NCBI RefSeq assembly: GCF_019097595.1
Contig: NC_080715.1
Coordinates: 10,559,573-10,623,572 of the forward strand
From: Hemibagrus wyckioides
Taxonomy: Eukaryota > Chordata > Actinopteri > Siluriformes > Bagridae
Length of the DNA stretch: 64,000 nt
Reading direction: 5' to 3'
In this document: positions 39,801-53,607 of the stretch, piece by piece
How positions within the stretch are numbered: position 1 is the first letter of the stretch
Layout: each line of letters opens with the position of its first letter
The notes under the pieces: model-generated
Database searches by the model: none
Seen by the model: the letters and a program-made list of their open reading frames with translations, nothing else
Told to the model about the DNA's origin: nothing
Position numbers and translations under genes: made by a program

Positions 39801-42800
39801 TTCCAGGTTACTGTAGGAGATCAGACAGTCATAGAAGGACAGGAAGTGATCATGTCTGTCCGAATAACTGGCCAGCCCAAACCAATGCTCTACTGGTAGG
39901 TTCTGTCATTTGATATATTAATTAATAGAAAAAAGATATTAATAATATCAAAATAATATTGTCAAAGTGGTATGATCTACACAAAAGAAAGCTACAACAT
40001 AATAGCTCTTTACACACTAATCTTTAAAAAGGTAAGTCCCATGCTTATATTGTTGATGAAATTATTTTAATGATATTTAAATGAATTCTTGTTCTATTTA
40101 ATGTTTTGATTAGTTCAAAATATTTAAGGGCAATATTTGTGAGCTTAGTTAAAACTTAGTAATTGGATGTTAAATTTTAATTGTATGTAATTATATGTTT
40201 AAAGTTATTTATTTCCTCATTTACTTGTTTTTGTTTAATGTTTATATAATATTTAAAAAGGTTATACTATTAAATTATAACTATTAAATCAATGTGACTA
40301 ATAGGTAGTCTGATTGTTCAGGCTCTAGGCTTAATGTAATGTAATGTAATCTTTTTTTTTACTTCTCAATAATTGTATAATAATTGTGATCTCAGAGTAT
40401 TTTAGGCTGTGTATCTATTCATTTAGGATTAGGGTTAAACTAGAAGTGGGTGTGGCCTAAAGTCAAATGCTTGATTGTTGATTTCATTTCATTTAAGTAT
40501 GAACCCTACCATTATCTACTTGCATTTTGTTTGTACCTGCAGGTAACATTTTCTAATAAATTTAATTAGATCTAGTAGCCAAATCTAAACCCCACAACAA
40601 AGAACAGACAGTTATATAGGTGTTGACAATGCAACATTGAAAAATGCATCAGGTAGTGTTACAGTCTACCTTTGACTCAATATCTGACTCCTTGCATAAA
40701 AGTAAAAACATCCCACTCATGCAACCTTAGTAGGTTCCCAGTCCTGATGCACAGCTTTACTCTCAATCTGTTGCTCTGTGAACTCTTTTGGCAAGAAATA
40801 GTGCATCTCCTGCTCCTATCTGCATGGCCTTATGTATATAAGCTGTATAATAGTGTAATGACAGTATAATAAGCAAATATGATATTATGGGTCTATTTTG
40901 AAATCTTATCTACAACAGCAGAGCACAATTTAACTATAAATCCTGTTTTTTTTTCCTCTCCCCTAAATCTAGGCTGAGGGACCGAGTAACCATAAAAACA
41001 GGTCCTCGACACATCGTCCGTGAGACAGAAGATGGCAACTGTGAGATGATAATAAAATCAGCTGTGAAGTCTGACGCTGGTGTGTACACCTGTAAAATCA
41101 TCAACGAGTATGGCACCAAACAGTGTGAAGGCAAATTAGAGGTGAAAGGTGAGGCCCTTACCTTCTGTATTCTATAAACTCAGAATTATAATCTATCATC
41201 ATAATTACAGAAGAATTACATCAAGTCCTGGAAATGATGTGGTCAATCATCAGGAGCATATGTTCTTTTTAAAATACACACCTGCAGACTGAAAAGCATA
41301 AACAAGATCCCGTAAGGTTTAAGCTTAATATTAATACTGGCACCTGCTAATACCTGTAGACTTGCACCATAAGGTTGAGCATGTTGTATAGACCAGTTGT
41401 TTGTGTGTCTCAGTGTGGAAGTGTTGAAGACCTCCTTCTCACACAGTGTCTGCTTTAATTACAGCCAATCTGCTCTAGTCTGTGGTGCAGTAAGGTCAAG
41501 AGCCTCTTCTCTTCCCAAACACACACTTTACATCAAAACTGAACTGAAGGGCCTCAGAGTTTTTTCTTTCACAGTGCCATCTGATTAGAATAATGATCAT
41601 TAAATCTTTATTACTTGTAGGTTTCTCCACATAGATCATTTAATGATGATTTTCTGACGTTTCTATCAAAAGGAACACTATATATTACAGGTGCATGGAT
41701 AGCATTTTTTCCAGAACTATGTATGAGAACAAATATGAGTACTAGTCGATAATTTCAGGGATGTCATGGAACATTTTACTGTCCCTGATTTAAATACCAG
41801 CCATGAAAATAGCTCATGTGGGTGTTCATGCACTTAGGCTACTAGATTTGCTATTTATAACATTAGCTAGTCGAATGTAAATGAAGTGAATTAGCTAGCT
41901 TCATTAGTTACTCTGGCTCAAGTAGAGTTGTAGCGTTGAAAAGCTGGATTTGTTTCACTTCAGAAAAGCATTTGTGTAAGTAAAGTACACTATATGGACA
42001 AAGGTTTTTGGACACCTGACTTTCAAATCCATATGTTGAAATGTATTCCCCCCTTTTATGTTCTAATATCTCATATATCTCTAATATATCATTCTTCTCG
42101 AAAGGCTTTCCACTAGATTTTCTAGCATGCTTACTTTATGCAGTTGTATAAATGAAATTATGTATAATTACACAACTCAGGTGTCACCCAGATGAGAATG
42201 ACTTCAATTCTGAGTCTGGTTCCTCTCAAGGTTTCTTCCTCATATCGTCATAGAGGTTTCCCCCGCCACTCTTGCCTCTGGTTTACTATCGTAAAGCTGC
42301 TTTGAGACATTGTCCATTGTTCAAAGCGCTATACAAATAAAATTAAATTGAATTGAACTGAATTTGTGTTCGATCAGCCACAAGAGAACCTTGCTTTGTG
42401 CACAGGGACACTGTCATGGTGGAACAGGTTTGGGCCTTTTGGTTTCTATGAAAGGAACACTTAAAGGCATGGCATATGAACACATTCCAGATATATAATA
42501 TTTTTATGTGCTTTTGGAAACAGTTTGGAGAAGGGCCACATATGGGTGGGATGGTCCTGTTCCTGAAATCTTTAATGTATTTGTATAATGTGATTTGTGC
42601 TTGCGGCCTCCAGGTGGTCCAGCGGCAGGATCCTGCACTCTCATTGCTGTGGCCCGGGTTTGATTCCCAGGCACAGCGCCAACCCTGCCACTGAAGAGTT
42701 AACTCTCAGTGCCGGTCCCAAGCCCAGATAAAAATGGGAGGGTTGCGAGAGGAAGGGCATCCGGCGTAAAACCTGTGCCAAATCATGTGGATCAAACTGA

Positions 42801-45800
42801 TCTGCTAAAAACAGTGGATCCGGCCATTGGCACGGGACAAACGCTAGGATAAAAAAAAAAAGTGATTTGTGCTTGCCTCCAGAAAGCTACTGCTGTGTGT
42901 GTGGCAAATCAGTGAAGATTCAGCAAGTCTTCAAAACTGCACCTCAAACCAAATACTACTTACTAATATTATGTCAGATATTTCTTTTACATTCTACAAA
43001 GTTTGGTAGTATTAAGGTTCGAGTAAAGTCCAAGTATTCTGAGAAATTACATAATCAAATAAAATATTAGCACAGTGGTGCAGCTGGTAGAGTTGACTGG
43101 ATTGGTAGGACTGGTATTGTATCCAGGGTGAATTCTGCCCTCACACCCAGTGATCCTGGGATAGCCTCCAGATTCTTTACTTCTAAGCAGTTGACCACTG
43201 ATCTGAAGGTCATGAGTTCCAATCCCAAGACCACTGCTAGGCCCCTGAGCAATGTCCTTAAAAATGTCTGCCAAATAAGAGTGTCTGCCAAATGCTGCAA
43301 ATGTAAATGTTCTCGCTTGGGTTAGGATATGATGCTATATGACACATCTGTGATGAGATATATAGTTTAATATATAATATCATATAATATAATATCAATA
43401 AAAAAATGCATTCTAAAAAGTAGAGTTCTTTTTCTTGAAAATTCAGATACATTTCATAGAAACACTTTAAATACAAAACAAGGTCATTAGCACAGGCTAT
43501 TAGCAGACCAAATGTATCTTGCCTACTGGGGTAGTTGACAGATTTCAGGCTCTTAGCCAAGCTCCATTTGCTGTGACAAGGACAATCTTATATGATGGAC
43601 AAATTATCCATGGACTTGCAAAGTATTCTGCTAGATTGCATTTCAGGCTCTCTGTAAGTGGAATCGTAAGTGTGATACTAATAACTGAATCACCCAGGTT
43701 TAACTGGTGCATAAGTGTTACAAATATACTTAGGGTTAATTAGCATAGCCAAACCAACAACATGAATATTGTGGGGAGGTAGGAAGTCATGGAAACCCCA
43801 GAAGAAAACTACGTTGGAGCTGTGAGGTTGCAACACTACCCACTAAAACTATCTGTGGGCCACCATGCCTTATGTCTTACTTCATGATCTCTACTCATCT
43901 TTCAGCCGCTCCAGTAGAACCTGGCCTCGCTATAATTCGGCCTCTCAGGGATGTCATGGTGAAGGCAGGAGAATCTGTGATGTTTGAATGCCATGTGATC
44001 GGACCACAGGACATGGACGTAGACTGGCTATCAGATGGGAAGCTCATCCAGCCAGCGCTTCTGAACTGTAAGATGCACTTCGACGGGAAGAGGTGCAGAT
44101 TGCTGCTCAACTCAGTGCATGAGGATGACAGTGGCACATACACCTGTAAACTGAGCACAGCCAAAGGTGAGCATCTCCAGACATGACATCATGGTGTAAA
44201 AATGGCCAGAAATAGCCAGAAGCTTTTGTCCACTGATAATCATGTTCTATAAAAGGCTGCTTTGTATCACATTAAAATGGCTAGAGCATTGGATTTTTTG
44301 CAGTTCAGCTTTTGTTGATTAAATTGGATATTTATCTATTTGGTTATATCAAAGCACTAATCTTTGCAGTGCCATGACTTTCCAGCACTGAAACTGGTCA
44401 TGATTAGTTCTCCAACACTGCCCTTCATTATAGAATTGCTCTCATTATCATACTGATTACCATTGCTTGTCTTCTGTAGAGGAACTGACCTCATGTGCTC
44501 AGATGAAGGTCATTGCTTCTGTCGAGCCACTGTTTACCCGAAAGCTGGATGTGTTGGAGGTGATCGAGGGTCGAAATGCACGGTTTGACTGCAAAGTCAG
44601 TGGAACGCCACCACCTGTGGTCACCTGGACTCACTTCGGTAAGAAGCATTTTTTTCCGCATGAGAAACTGTTATCAATTTGTCAAGCTCCTGGCTAAACC
44701 GTCGGACATCTCTGTTTCTTTTCCAGACAATCCATTGGTGGAGAGTGAGGATATCCGCATTCTGAAGGAAGGAGGCCGGCACTCGCTGGTTATCTCCCAT
44801 GTGAGCAGTGATGATGAGGGGTTCTACACAGTGGTGGCCAAGAACAAACATGGGGAAGCTGAGTGCTCAGCAGAGCTCTATGTACAGGAACCCCGGCCAG
44901 CTATGTCATCTCAGATGTAAACTCTTCTTGTTTATAATTATCCTTCTAAGTACATATAGGAATTCCCAATTAGGAATTTAAGCAAAAGAGAAATCAACAC
45001 ATTTATTCATTAAACTGTTTGTAGGAACATTTATATACACCTAAGTTTGTGTAAATTTATGTGTAAGGAATTTAACATGAGCCCTTGCTGCAGGGGCTAA
45101 GCCGCTTCTTTTACTTTTTTTTTTTTAGCTCTCTTTGAGCTTTGTCTTTTTAATTGAGTTTTCAATGAATCACTTTATTAGCAGTGCAATTAAGTGAACT
45201 AGTGATTAGCATTTATTACAGGGGAGTCTTCAGCAGAGAAGACTTTCCGGTTTCTCTGTCTTGTTAACCTCAATGATAGAAAAAAACAAAGAGCAAATGG
45301 CTGTTTTTAGCTGCTATAATGCAAGCGCTAACTTTACAATTGTTCCACAGCATTAACTTTAACTGTAAATGGTAAAGGGATTAAACCTTACAGGAGGTGC
45401 TGTTATTGGACAAGGATCACCTTTTGAGTCGTAACCTAGAGTTAAATGAATTTCATGAAGAGTACGTTAGAAATGATTGAATTTTTATCAGATTATCAGC
45501 AATTCTTGCCTTTTGTATACACCAAAGGTCGACAGTGCTCCAACTGTCACAGCCCCTTACTGCTCAGCATTAATACTTTGTTTATGTTGCTGTCAAACTT
45601 CCATAAAAATACAAATAAAAACATTATCTTCTACAGTCAGTTATAGTTTATGTAAATTAGTGTTTGATTCTCCTTGCCTGTGTTGAGACTGTATGCCAAA
45701 TACCAATGGATATTTTTTGTTTAGACTTGGAGTCAAATATTTACAGTGCGTTCTTTCCCATGTTCTGCTTGACTTTCTTTCAATCTCCAATTCCCATTAG

Positions 45801-48800
45801 GGCTAAGCTAGAGAAGATGCCATCCATTCCTGAGGAGCCAGAGGTTCCTGAGAGCGAGGTAGAGCGCTTTACTATGCCTGACTTTGTTAAGCCACTGTAC
45901 GACCTGGATGTTGTCGAGGGAAAAGAGGCCATCTTGAAATGCAAAGTGGCCGGTTTTCCATATCCCACCATTTCTTGGTTCCACAATGGCAAGAAGATTG
46001 AAAGCACAGAGGACAGGAAGATGACGCAGTGTGAGTCATTGCAATATTTCAGTCTTCTATATGGAGGTCAGAACGTCAACACTGGAGTGTTGAGTTGAAA
46101 TAAGAGTGTCAGGAGCTGAGATAGACTGAAATATACAGAGTGTTCTACATGCTGGCCTGAATGTCCTTCTTAATACCCTCAGGCTTCTTTTCGCTTTGAA
46201 ACTGCCTTAACTTTATCACTTGTAATCACTCTTAATCTCTCTTAAGCACTCCTAATGTTTTTTTTCCCTCATCTGCAGTCAGAGATATCCACAGTCTTGT
46301 CATTCGCTCAGTCTGCCATGCCCACGGTGGTGTCTACAAGAGCGTTATTTCCAACAAGGTGGGCAAGGCCACATGCTATGCCCATCTGTATGTAACAGGT
46401 GAGAGAAATGCTATCATTTATTTAAAAGTATATCTCAAATGCCCTGGATTTGTCTGATATACCTCTTGCTCAGTTGGATGCTGCTTGGGTTGAAGGATGG
46501 CAAGGAATACTGATCTTTTTCTACCTTTATCGAGACTTTTAATACCATATTTATACAGTGCCATAATATCAAGAATAGTCCATTTCCAATTCAGCACAAC
46601 CTTAGCTAATGAGATTAAAACATTCAAACATTGGTCTAAATTGTTGTTAATAAATGAACTTATTAGGGGCGTAATGCAGTGTCACTATCTGTACTGCATC
46701 TCAGTGCTCCACATATTTGTATCCGTATCTGTATTTGAATGTAAACCTGAAGTAAACAGGGCATAAATTCTAGTTCAGAAAGAACTAGAGATGTGCATTG
46801 GACTGCATGCTATTATTCATTTTGTCCAGAAATTGTGTTGCAAAATATCTGAATACCTATCTACACTGTCAAAGTGGACTTTACTAGTCTAATATGTCAA
46901 ATATCTATGCCTAATATCTCCAATTTAATGCAAAAACAAGTTCCCATTTATTAAGAATGTTTAAAAGAGCAACAAAAGCTGACATTAAAGTATTAATTGG
47001 TAATATAAAATAAACTGCTGATTAAATACCTTTATTAATTATTACTATTAACAATAATTTAATAATATCTGGGATTGGAGTAGTGTTTAGATGTTTTCTA
47101 TACTGTAACAGCAATGCTTTTTTCAGTAACTATGTCAATTTGGTTCGAAGCTTTAGCACTTTCTAGTTTGGAAGGAAGATTCTCACCATAAAAGGAACTT
47201 TCACACCATATAATTCTATTTCAAATGCTTGGAATGATTTACTGCAAAGAAATGTACTTGAGATGCAGATACCATACAAGTACAACTGTGCCCTGGATTT
47301 CTTGGTCCTTTGATTGTCATCTCAGAAATGAAACATCCTAGAGCTAAATCGTTTAATGAGACAGCCAACCCGAAAATCTATGTTGAGCCTCTCTGCATCC
47401 TCTCTCTAAAAGATAAGACTGTCATTTCATTTGAGGAATAGACCACATGTCGGAGTTAATGGGTGGGTCTAGATAGGATTTTTCCCTTTATTTATTTATT
47501 TTTTTTGCAGACGTTCTTCCCGATCCTCCAGATGGAGCACCGGTAATTGAGTCCATTACTGGCAAGACTGTCACTCTTAGCTGGAAGAAACCCAAACGAC
47601 TGGACCCATCAATTGGTACTCTCTCTACAACATTTACACTCATACAGATGTTTACTGCTCCTTCATGAATATAGGCAACACACACTGCCCCATCTTTGAT
47701 AGATTTGGAGTGGAGCATTTTGCAATTCATATTCTATAGTTTAGCTGTCAATCATCCTGTTTTTTTTCTCTTGCATGTTTACTGCTGTGACTTTCTCTGT
47801 TATAAATTCCTATGAGTTCCTTTGTATTGAATTGCCAATATCCCTTTGCTGCCTTGACTGATAAGTGAAGTAGTACAGGGACATTTAACTAATATTTTGT
47901 AATGGTCCACTCCAAAAAAAATATTGTTTACAAATTAATTAGTAATCTTTATTTAACCAGGATAAATCCTCTTTGAGTTTCGGTCTCTTTACAAGAGTGA
48001 CCTAGCCAAGAAAGCCGCAAAATATCATTCCACTTAAATATTCTGGCCAGTGGTGCACCAGTAAATGACCCTTGTCAAACAAACTTGTCTGATCAAAAAA
48101 GGCCTGAAAATGTGTTTTAACCTGTTTCATGGTTCCAGATCCCAGCACTTTGATGTACGCTGTCCAGCAGCAGGCCTTGGGCTCTATACAATGGACTATA
48201 ATTGCGTCCAGCCTAAAGCAGACCTCCTACACTGTCACCTCTCTATCCAAGGGTATCCGCTATGCCTTTAGGATCCTATCAATCACCAGCAAAGCTTTTA
48301 GCAAACCATCTCTGGCCACAGACCCAGTACAGCTCATAGACAGGGGTAAGCACAAACAAACATATTAGTGAGCTATTTTAGTGAAAATTATTACAGTATG
48401 ATTGACATTTTTTGCATCTTTTCCTGCAGGTCCATATCTTAAGGAGGCCCCAGTTATTACTGACAAGCCAGACATGGTGTATGTGGTGGAGAATCAGTCG
48501 GTCAGCATTACGGTCACTCTTAACCACGTCAATGCAGCTGTCACCTGGAAGATGTGAGTTATCTGTTCAATTATACAAACATGCCTTGGGTCTATAAAGC
48601 TACTTATAACAATCTGCATAATAAGTCATTTCAGGTCTAACCCAAATGGAAAATAAATTGGTTCCAGTGAAAAGCTTAATTGAGAGGACATGGTGTGGGT
48701 CATAATTCTGCAGGGACTTTTCTATTACTCATTCAAATGTGTCTTTTTTTTAATGCTTCTAAATATTAACATACCTGAACAGTGGCTTTAACTCTTTCAT

Positions 48801-50217
48801 GCCTCTCTTTAAAGCCTTTTCTACTTTTGCATACTTCTATGTTTTGCATGATCATGGTGTCATCTCTGACAAAGCCATCATCCAACCCCAGATTCAATAC
48901 AACCTCAGATAATGTTATGTCACTTAAGATTTCCCACTCCCCAAACTGTTACCACATTCTTCTCCACACAAATTAAGCTTGAATTTTGTATATATGTTCT
49001 ACATTTGGAATTATAGCCAAAATTAGGAATTGTCTCTGAGGTGGAATCATTCAGTGGATAATTTTAGTTGCTTTAGTTACAAGATCATAACTGGGTAGGG
49101 ACATCAATAATGCTTAATTGGACACCGATGATAACATTTACTTTTTTTTATGATACATTGACATTAAAAGAAAAATGTGTCTTTACAGCATTTACTTTAT
49201 GTTATCGAGGGTTTTTTTTAGTCTAAATCAACCTGATAGAGCAAGTGTGTGAGGTATTTTTGATGGCCTGAGGAAATCCTTTAGATAATAAACATTTTGA
49301 CATTTTTTTCTGTATATAGTTAGTCCCTGATCCAGCGTCAGGATCCCGTGCTCTGTGGCAAGGGTTCGTTTCCTGGGTTTGTTTCCCATCCTAGCCACTG
49401 AGAGATTAACTCTTAGTGCCGGTCCCAAGACAGGATAAAATAGGAGGGTTGAGTGTGGAAGGGCATCTATTGTAAAACCTGTGCAAAAATCGAAAATATG
49501 TTGATCAGATAATCCGCTGTGGTGACAGTAACAACTTCTATATATAGTTATAAAAAAGAGAAATATTTTAACTGTAATATGTTTTGCTTTGGCTTGTATC
49601 CCAAGCACAAGGAAAATCATAGTATTTTGAAGTTAAACAATATAACTATACTCAAACAAACCATGAAAATGTCCTGCACACTGCAGGAAATTGGTGCTGT
49701 AGTAAAACTGGCTGATGTTTTTTATGTTTATTTTTTTGATTGTTTATTTCTTTTTATCAGGAGAGGCGCGACCTTGTCAAACAGAGCTGGGTTGTTTGAA
49801 ATGAGCATGCCTGATGATGACCAACACACGCTAAAGCTCTGTAAGGTGAAGAGCAGTGATGTGGGACCACTAAGCTTCACTGCTAGCAATCCACATGGAG
49901 CTGATTCCTGCCTCCTCACCCTGGAGATGGCAGGTAGGCAAAGCACTACACAGAGTCTACTCATATCGGTCACCTTTTGCCATTTAGCTGTAAAAAAAGA
50001 AAATCCTATGATATTTTTGTCAGTGAACGTTTTATTGTTTTCTCTCCCATTCTTGCTCTATGTGTTACTCGCTCTCCAGTTGCCCCAACTTTTGAGTCTA
50101 TTATGGAGGATCTGGATGTAAGTGTTGGGGAGACACCTCGCTTTGCTGTGGTAGTGGAAGGGAAACCCATTCCAGACATCCTCTGGTACAAGGTAGATTA
50201 TTTTTACCATTTGCTTT

Positions 50218-50248
<31 letters not shown>

Positions 50249-53200
50249 TTATTATTATTATATATTTTTTGTATTATTAATTTATTTAATTATTTTATTC
50301 ATTTATTTATTTATTGCTATGTTTTTTATTATTATTTTTTTTCTTATTTTGTGGTTTGATTTCATGTCATGCCATTTCATAGGCATTTCATGTTCTAAAA
50401 TGTGTTTCCTGAGATTGTCTTTATAAACACTGTATCTTTAATACAAATCCCAGTTCATTTCTATTCTCCATGCTCAATTTAGAAGAATCTCCACTTGCTT
50501 TGTCAATCAGAGAGACCTTTAGTTTGTAAAGATGTAACAAAGCTTGTTTTTAGCTGCAGCTAAGTCACTTTCACCCAAAATCTCCTTCCTTCTCCTTCTC
50601 TTTCTCTTCTTTTCTTCTCCAGCTCTTAAAGACTCCTTTCGGTGGTCTTGCTATCTCTCTCTGCCTTTCTTGCCTCCTTTATTTCACTGACTGATCTCCC
50701 TTACACCCACCTCACTTCCCATGGAGAATCCCCACGCTCTCTTAAGCATGCTAATTTATGCTATTAAATATACCACTGGATGTTTCAGCTTGTGCCTCGG
50801 GGCGAACTCTATGACTCACTGTGTTTAACAGCTGAAGTCTGCACAAGTGGAGCCAAGGCAAATCTGGGGAATTTCAATAGAGAATTTCAGTGAAACTAGA
50901 GAATATTTTAAACATTTTGTTTACAGCTAATAGATTCTGTATATCGTAGAAAATGGGGAGTTTTATGAAAAGCACATTTTAGTGTTTGGCATCAAAGCTT
51001 TTCCTGAGGTGTTTGTTGTTGTTTTTCAGAACGACATCCTTCTATCAGAGGGTAGCCATTATACCTTTGTGTATGATGATAACGAGTGCTCTCTGGTCGT
51101 GCTCAACACTCAGCCACAAGATTCTGGAGTCTACACCTGCACTGCCAAAAACATCGCTGGCTCCGTTTCCTGCAAGGCTGAGCTCACTGTCCATGCTAGT
51201 ACGGGTCCTGTTTTTAAAGTTCACTAAATCTAGACATCTGAAGTTAAAGTTTAGATCAATCCTGTTCCATATTTGCACACAGTTCAGGGTTCAACATACA
51301 GAATACTTATTTTCCATTTCTGGATATTTTTCATTTCTGATTATTTCAATTAAATCTTAATTTAATATCTAAATCTAAAATAAATTTCTAAAATTATCTA
51401 AAGAACTAAAGAATTTCAAATTCTAAAAATCATTTTTATTAGCTGTTAATCTTTCTCTGTTTTATATTTCATTTCTGATTATTTCAATTAAATCTAAATT
51501 TTAATCTAAATAATTTCTAATTCTAAAAATCATTTTTATTAGCTGTTAGTTTTTCTCTGTGTTATATTTCAGTTCTGATTATTTCAATTGAATCTAAATT
51601 TTAATCTAAATAATCTCTCATTCTAAAAATAATTTTTATTAGCTGTGATATTTTTAATTTCTGATTATTTTAATTAAATCTTAACTTAATATCTAAATCT
51701 AAATTTGAATCTAAATAATTTCTATTTCGAAAAATCATTTTTATTAGCTGTTAATTTTTCTCTGTTTTATATTTCATTTCTGATTATTTCAATTAAATCT
51801 AAATTTTAATCTAAATAATTTCTAATTCTAAAAATCATTTTTATTAGCTGTTAGTTTTTCTCTGTGTTATATTTCAGTTCTGATTATTTCAATTGAATCT
51901 AAATTTTAATCTAAATAATCTCTCATTCTAAAAATTATTTTTATTAGCTGTTAATTTTCCTCTGTGATATTTTTCATTTTTGATTATTTCAATTAAATCT
52001 TAACTTAATATCTAAATCTAAATTTGAATCTAAATAATTTCTAATTCGAAAAATCATTTTTTTAGCTAGAGATTTTCTCTGTATTATGCATATCCATATT
52101 TTTGTATGCGTACTCATATTTCTACCTGCGTGCGTCTGTAGCTAAACAGATGAAGGATGACCCGATGGAGGATGAGGAGTCTATCCTGAGGAGGATGAGA
52201 CGACTCACTGATTACTATGACGTTCACAAAGAGATCGGGAGGTGAGTCATCCACCTGCAGCCTCGCTTGGACACGCACCATTTCTCTGTAATGACTGTAG
52301 ACGCCAGACCGCAGCCGTGGAGAATCAACTCCGTCGGCTCTTACTGACGATCTGTCTGAGCCCCTCTGAATCATCAGGCTATTTAACATTCAAGAAAGCG
52401 TTAGCATCAAAGGTCTGTGAATGTTTGGGTGGGTGGTCTTATTTAATTTCAGTTTGAAATAGAGAAGAAAGGAAATTTATGCTGATCTCTGACATGACTT
52501 CTTTTTCAGAGGAGATTCACTTTATTGTACTGAAGCTCGCTGAAATGTTCTGGTCTTTTTAGAAGCTTTGGAGATTTAGTGAAAAAAAGGCTCGTTTTCA
52601 TTACTTTAGATAGCATGGGTTTAATTACATTTAACCTTGTGATAGAAACTAACCTTTTGAACATATTTGCATGATGTCAATCTACCGAAATGATTCTATA
52701 GATAATGGTTAACACAAATCTTATTACATGACAAACAATCTCCACAACCTGTAATATGTCGCCTTCAGGTTTAGTAGCTAAATAGATTTGAAAACAGGTC
52801 ATGTATTAATAAACATTACATAGGCAAGAAGAGGGTTATTTGTTTTAGAGAAGTCGGTGCTAAGAGGAGTTAATAGCAGGATGACCTGCCTGGTCATATT
52901 TCTGCTCTGTTCTCTGTTATAGCCTGTGTGTCTGTAATTATAATCCTCATGTCTGCCTGTGGGTAGTGCATTCAAACACACACACACACACACACACACA
53001 AAAACAAGATACAAGACACCCGCTGTAGCTGCTACACCATGAGACACACACATACACACACCACAAACAGACCTATGTTTTGTTTGAGCATAAACCTGAG
53101 TGAACAGGCTATCATTGACAGCAGATACTATAATATAATAACATATAGTGAGCTTGCTAGGTATTTAATTGCATTAAACTAAATGACTAAAGGAAACAAA

Positions 53201-53574
53201 CAAACATGATCATATACTACATTTTTTGTTGTTTCTGCAAAAAAAAAAAAAAATCCAGGCTGAAAGCCAAAAGTTCACACTGCCATAGACATGTTTAACC
53301 ACAGGGAACCAGCATGTTATGCAAGCAAACATGGCAACCACAATCTAACTAATCAAATGGCAAAATTGTTATCAGAAATTGTGTGCAAAAAGACTCAGTA
53401 CAGGCAAATCCTGAAAGCTAAAATCAGAGAAACAATATATGATCCAAAGACTTAGTAAAGTCACATGAACATAAACTGAACATACTCCAGTGTGTGTGTG
53501 TCTGTGTGTGTAAGAGAGTGAGTGAGAAGAGAGAGAAAGTGAGTGTGAGCGAGAGTGAGTGAGTGAGTGAGTGT

Positions 53575-53607
<33 letters not shown>

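Larger units (their letters stand above)
41149..43905 (+). other. speg intron 10, transposon-dense
   Basis: 2.8 kb. From 41988 to 43312 it is mostly mobile DNA: a decayed Tc1 derivative with a nested repeat, a SINE with target duplication, and a composite SINE. The flanks show nothing else. Confidence 0.8.

Noticed and set aside
42600..42672. tRNA gene suggested by A and B boxes
   Set aside because: No cloverleaf with paired acceptor stem; the boxes belong to the SINE head with flanking target duplication.
49519..50121. 200-aa plus-strand ORF spanning exon 19
   Set aside because: Only 49761-49933 is coding; the rest is intron read-through that happens to lack stops.
49977..50426. 149-aa plus-strand ORF with Tyr-rich run
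   Set aside because: Exon 20 read through into the TTA repeat; the Tyr/Ile/Phe run is microsatellite translation.
51310..52078. Regular direct repeats considered as a CRISPR-like array
   Set aside because: Eukaryotic intron, units about 100 bp without unique spacers, extremely AT-rich; it is a tandem satellite-like array.
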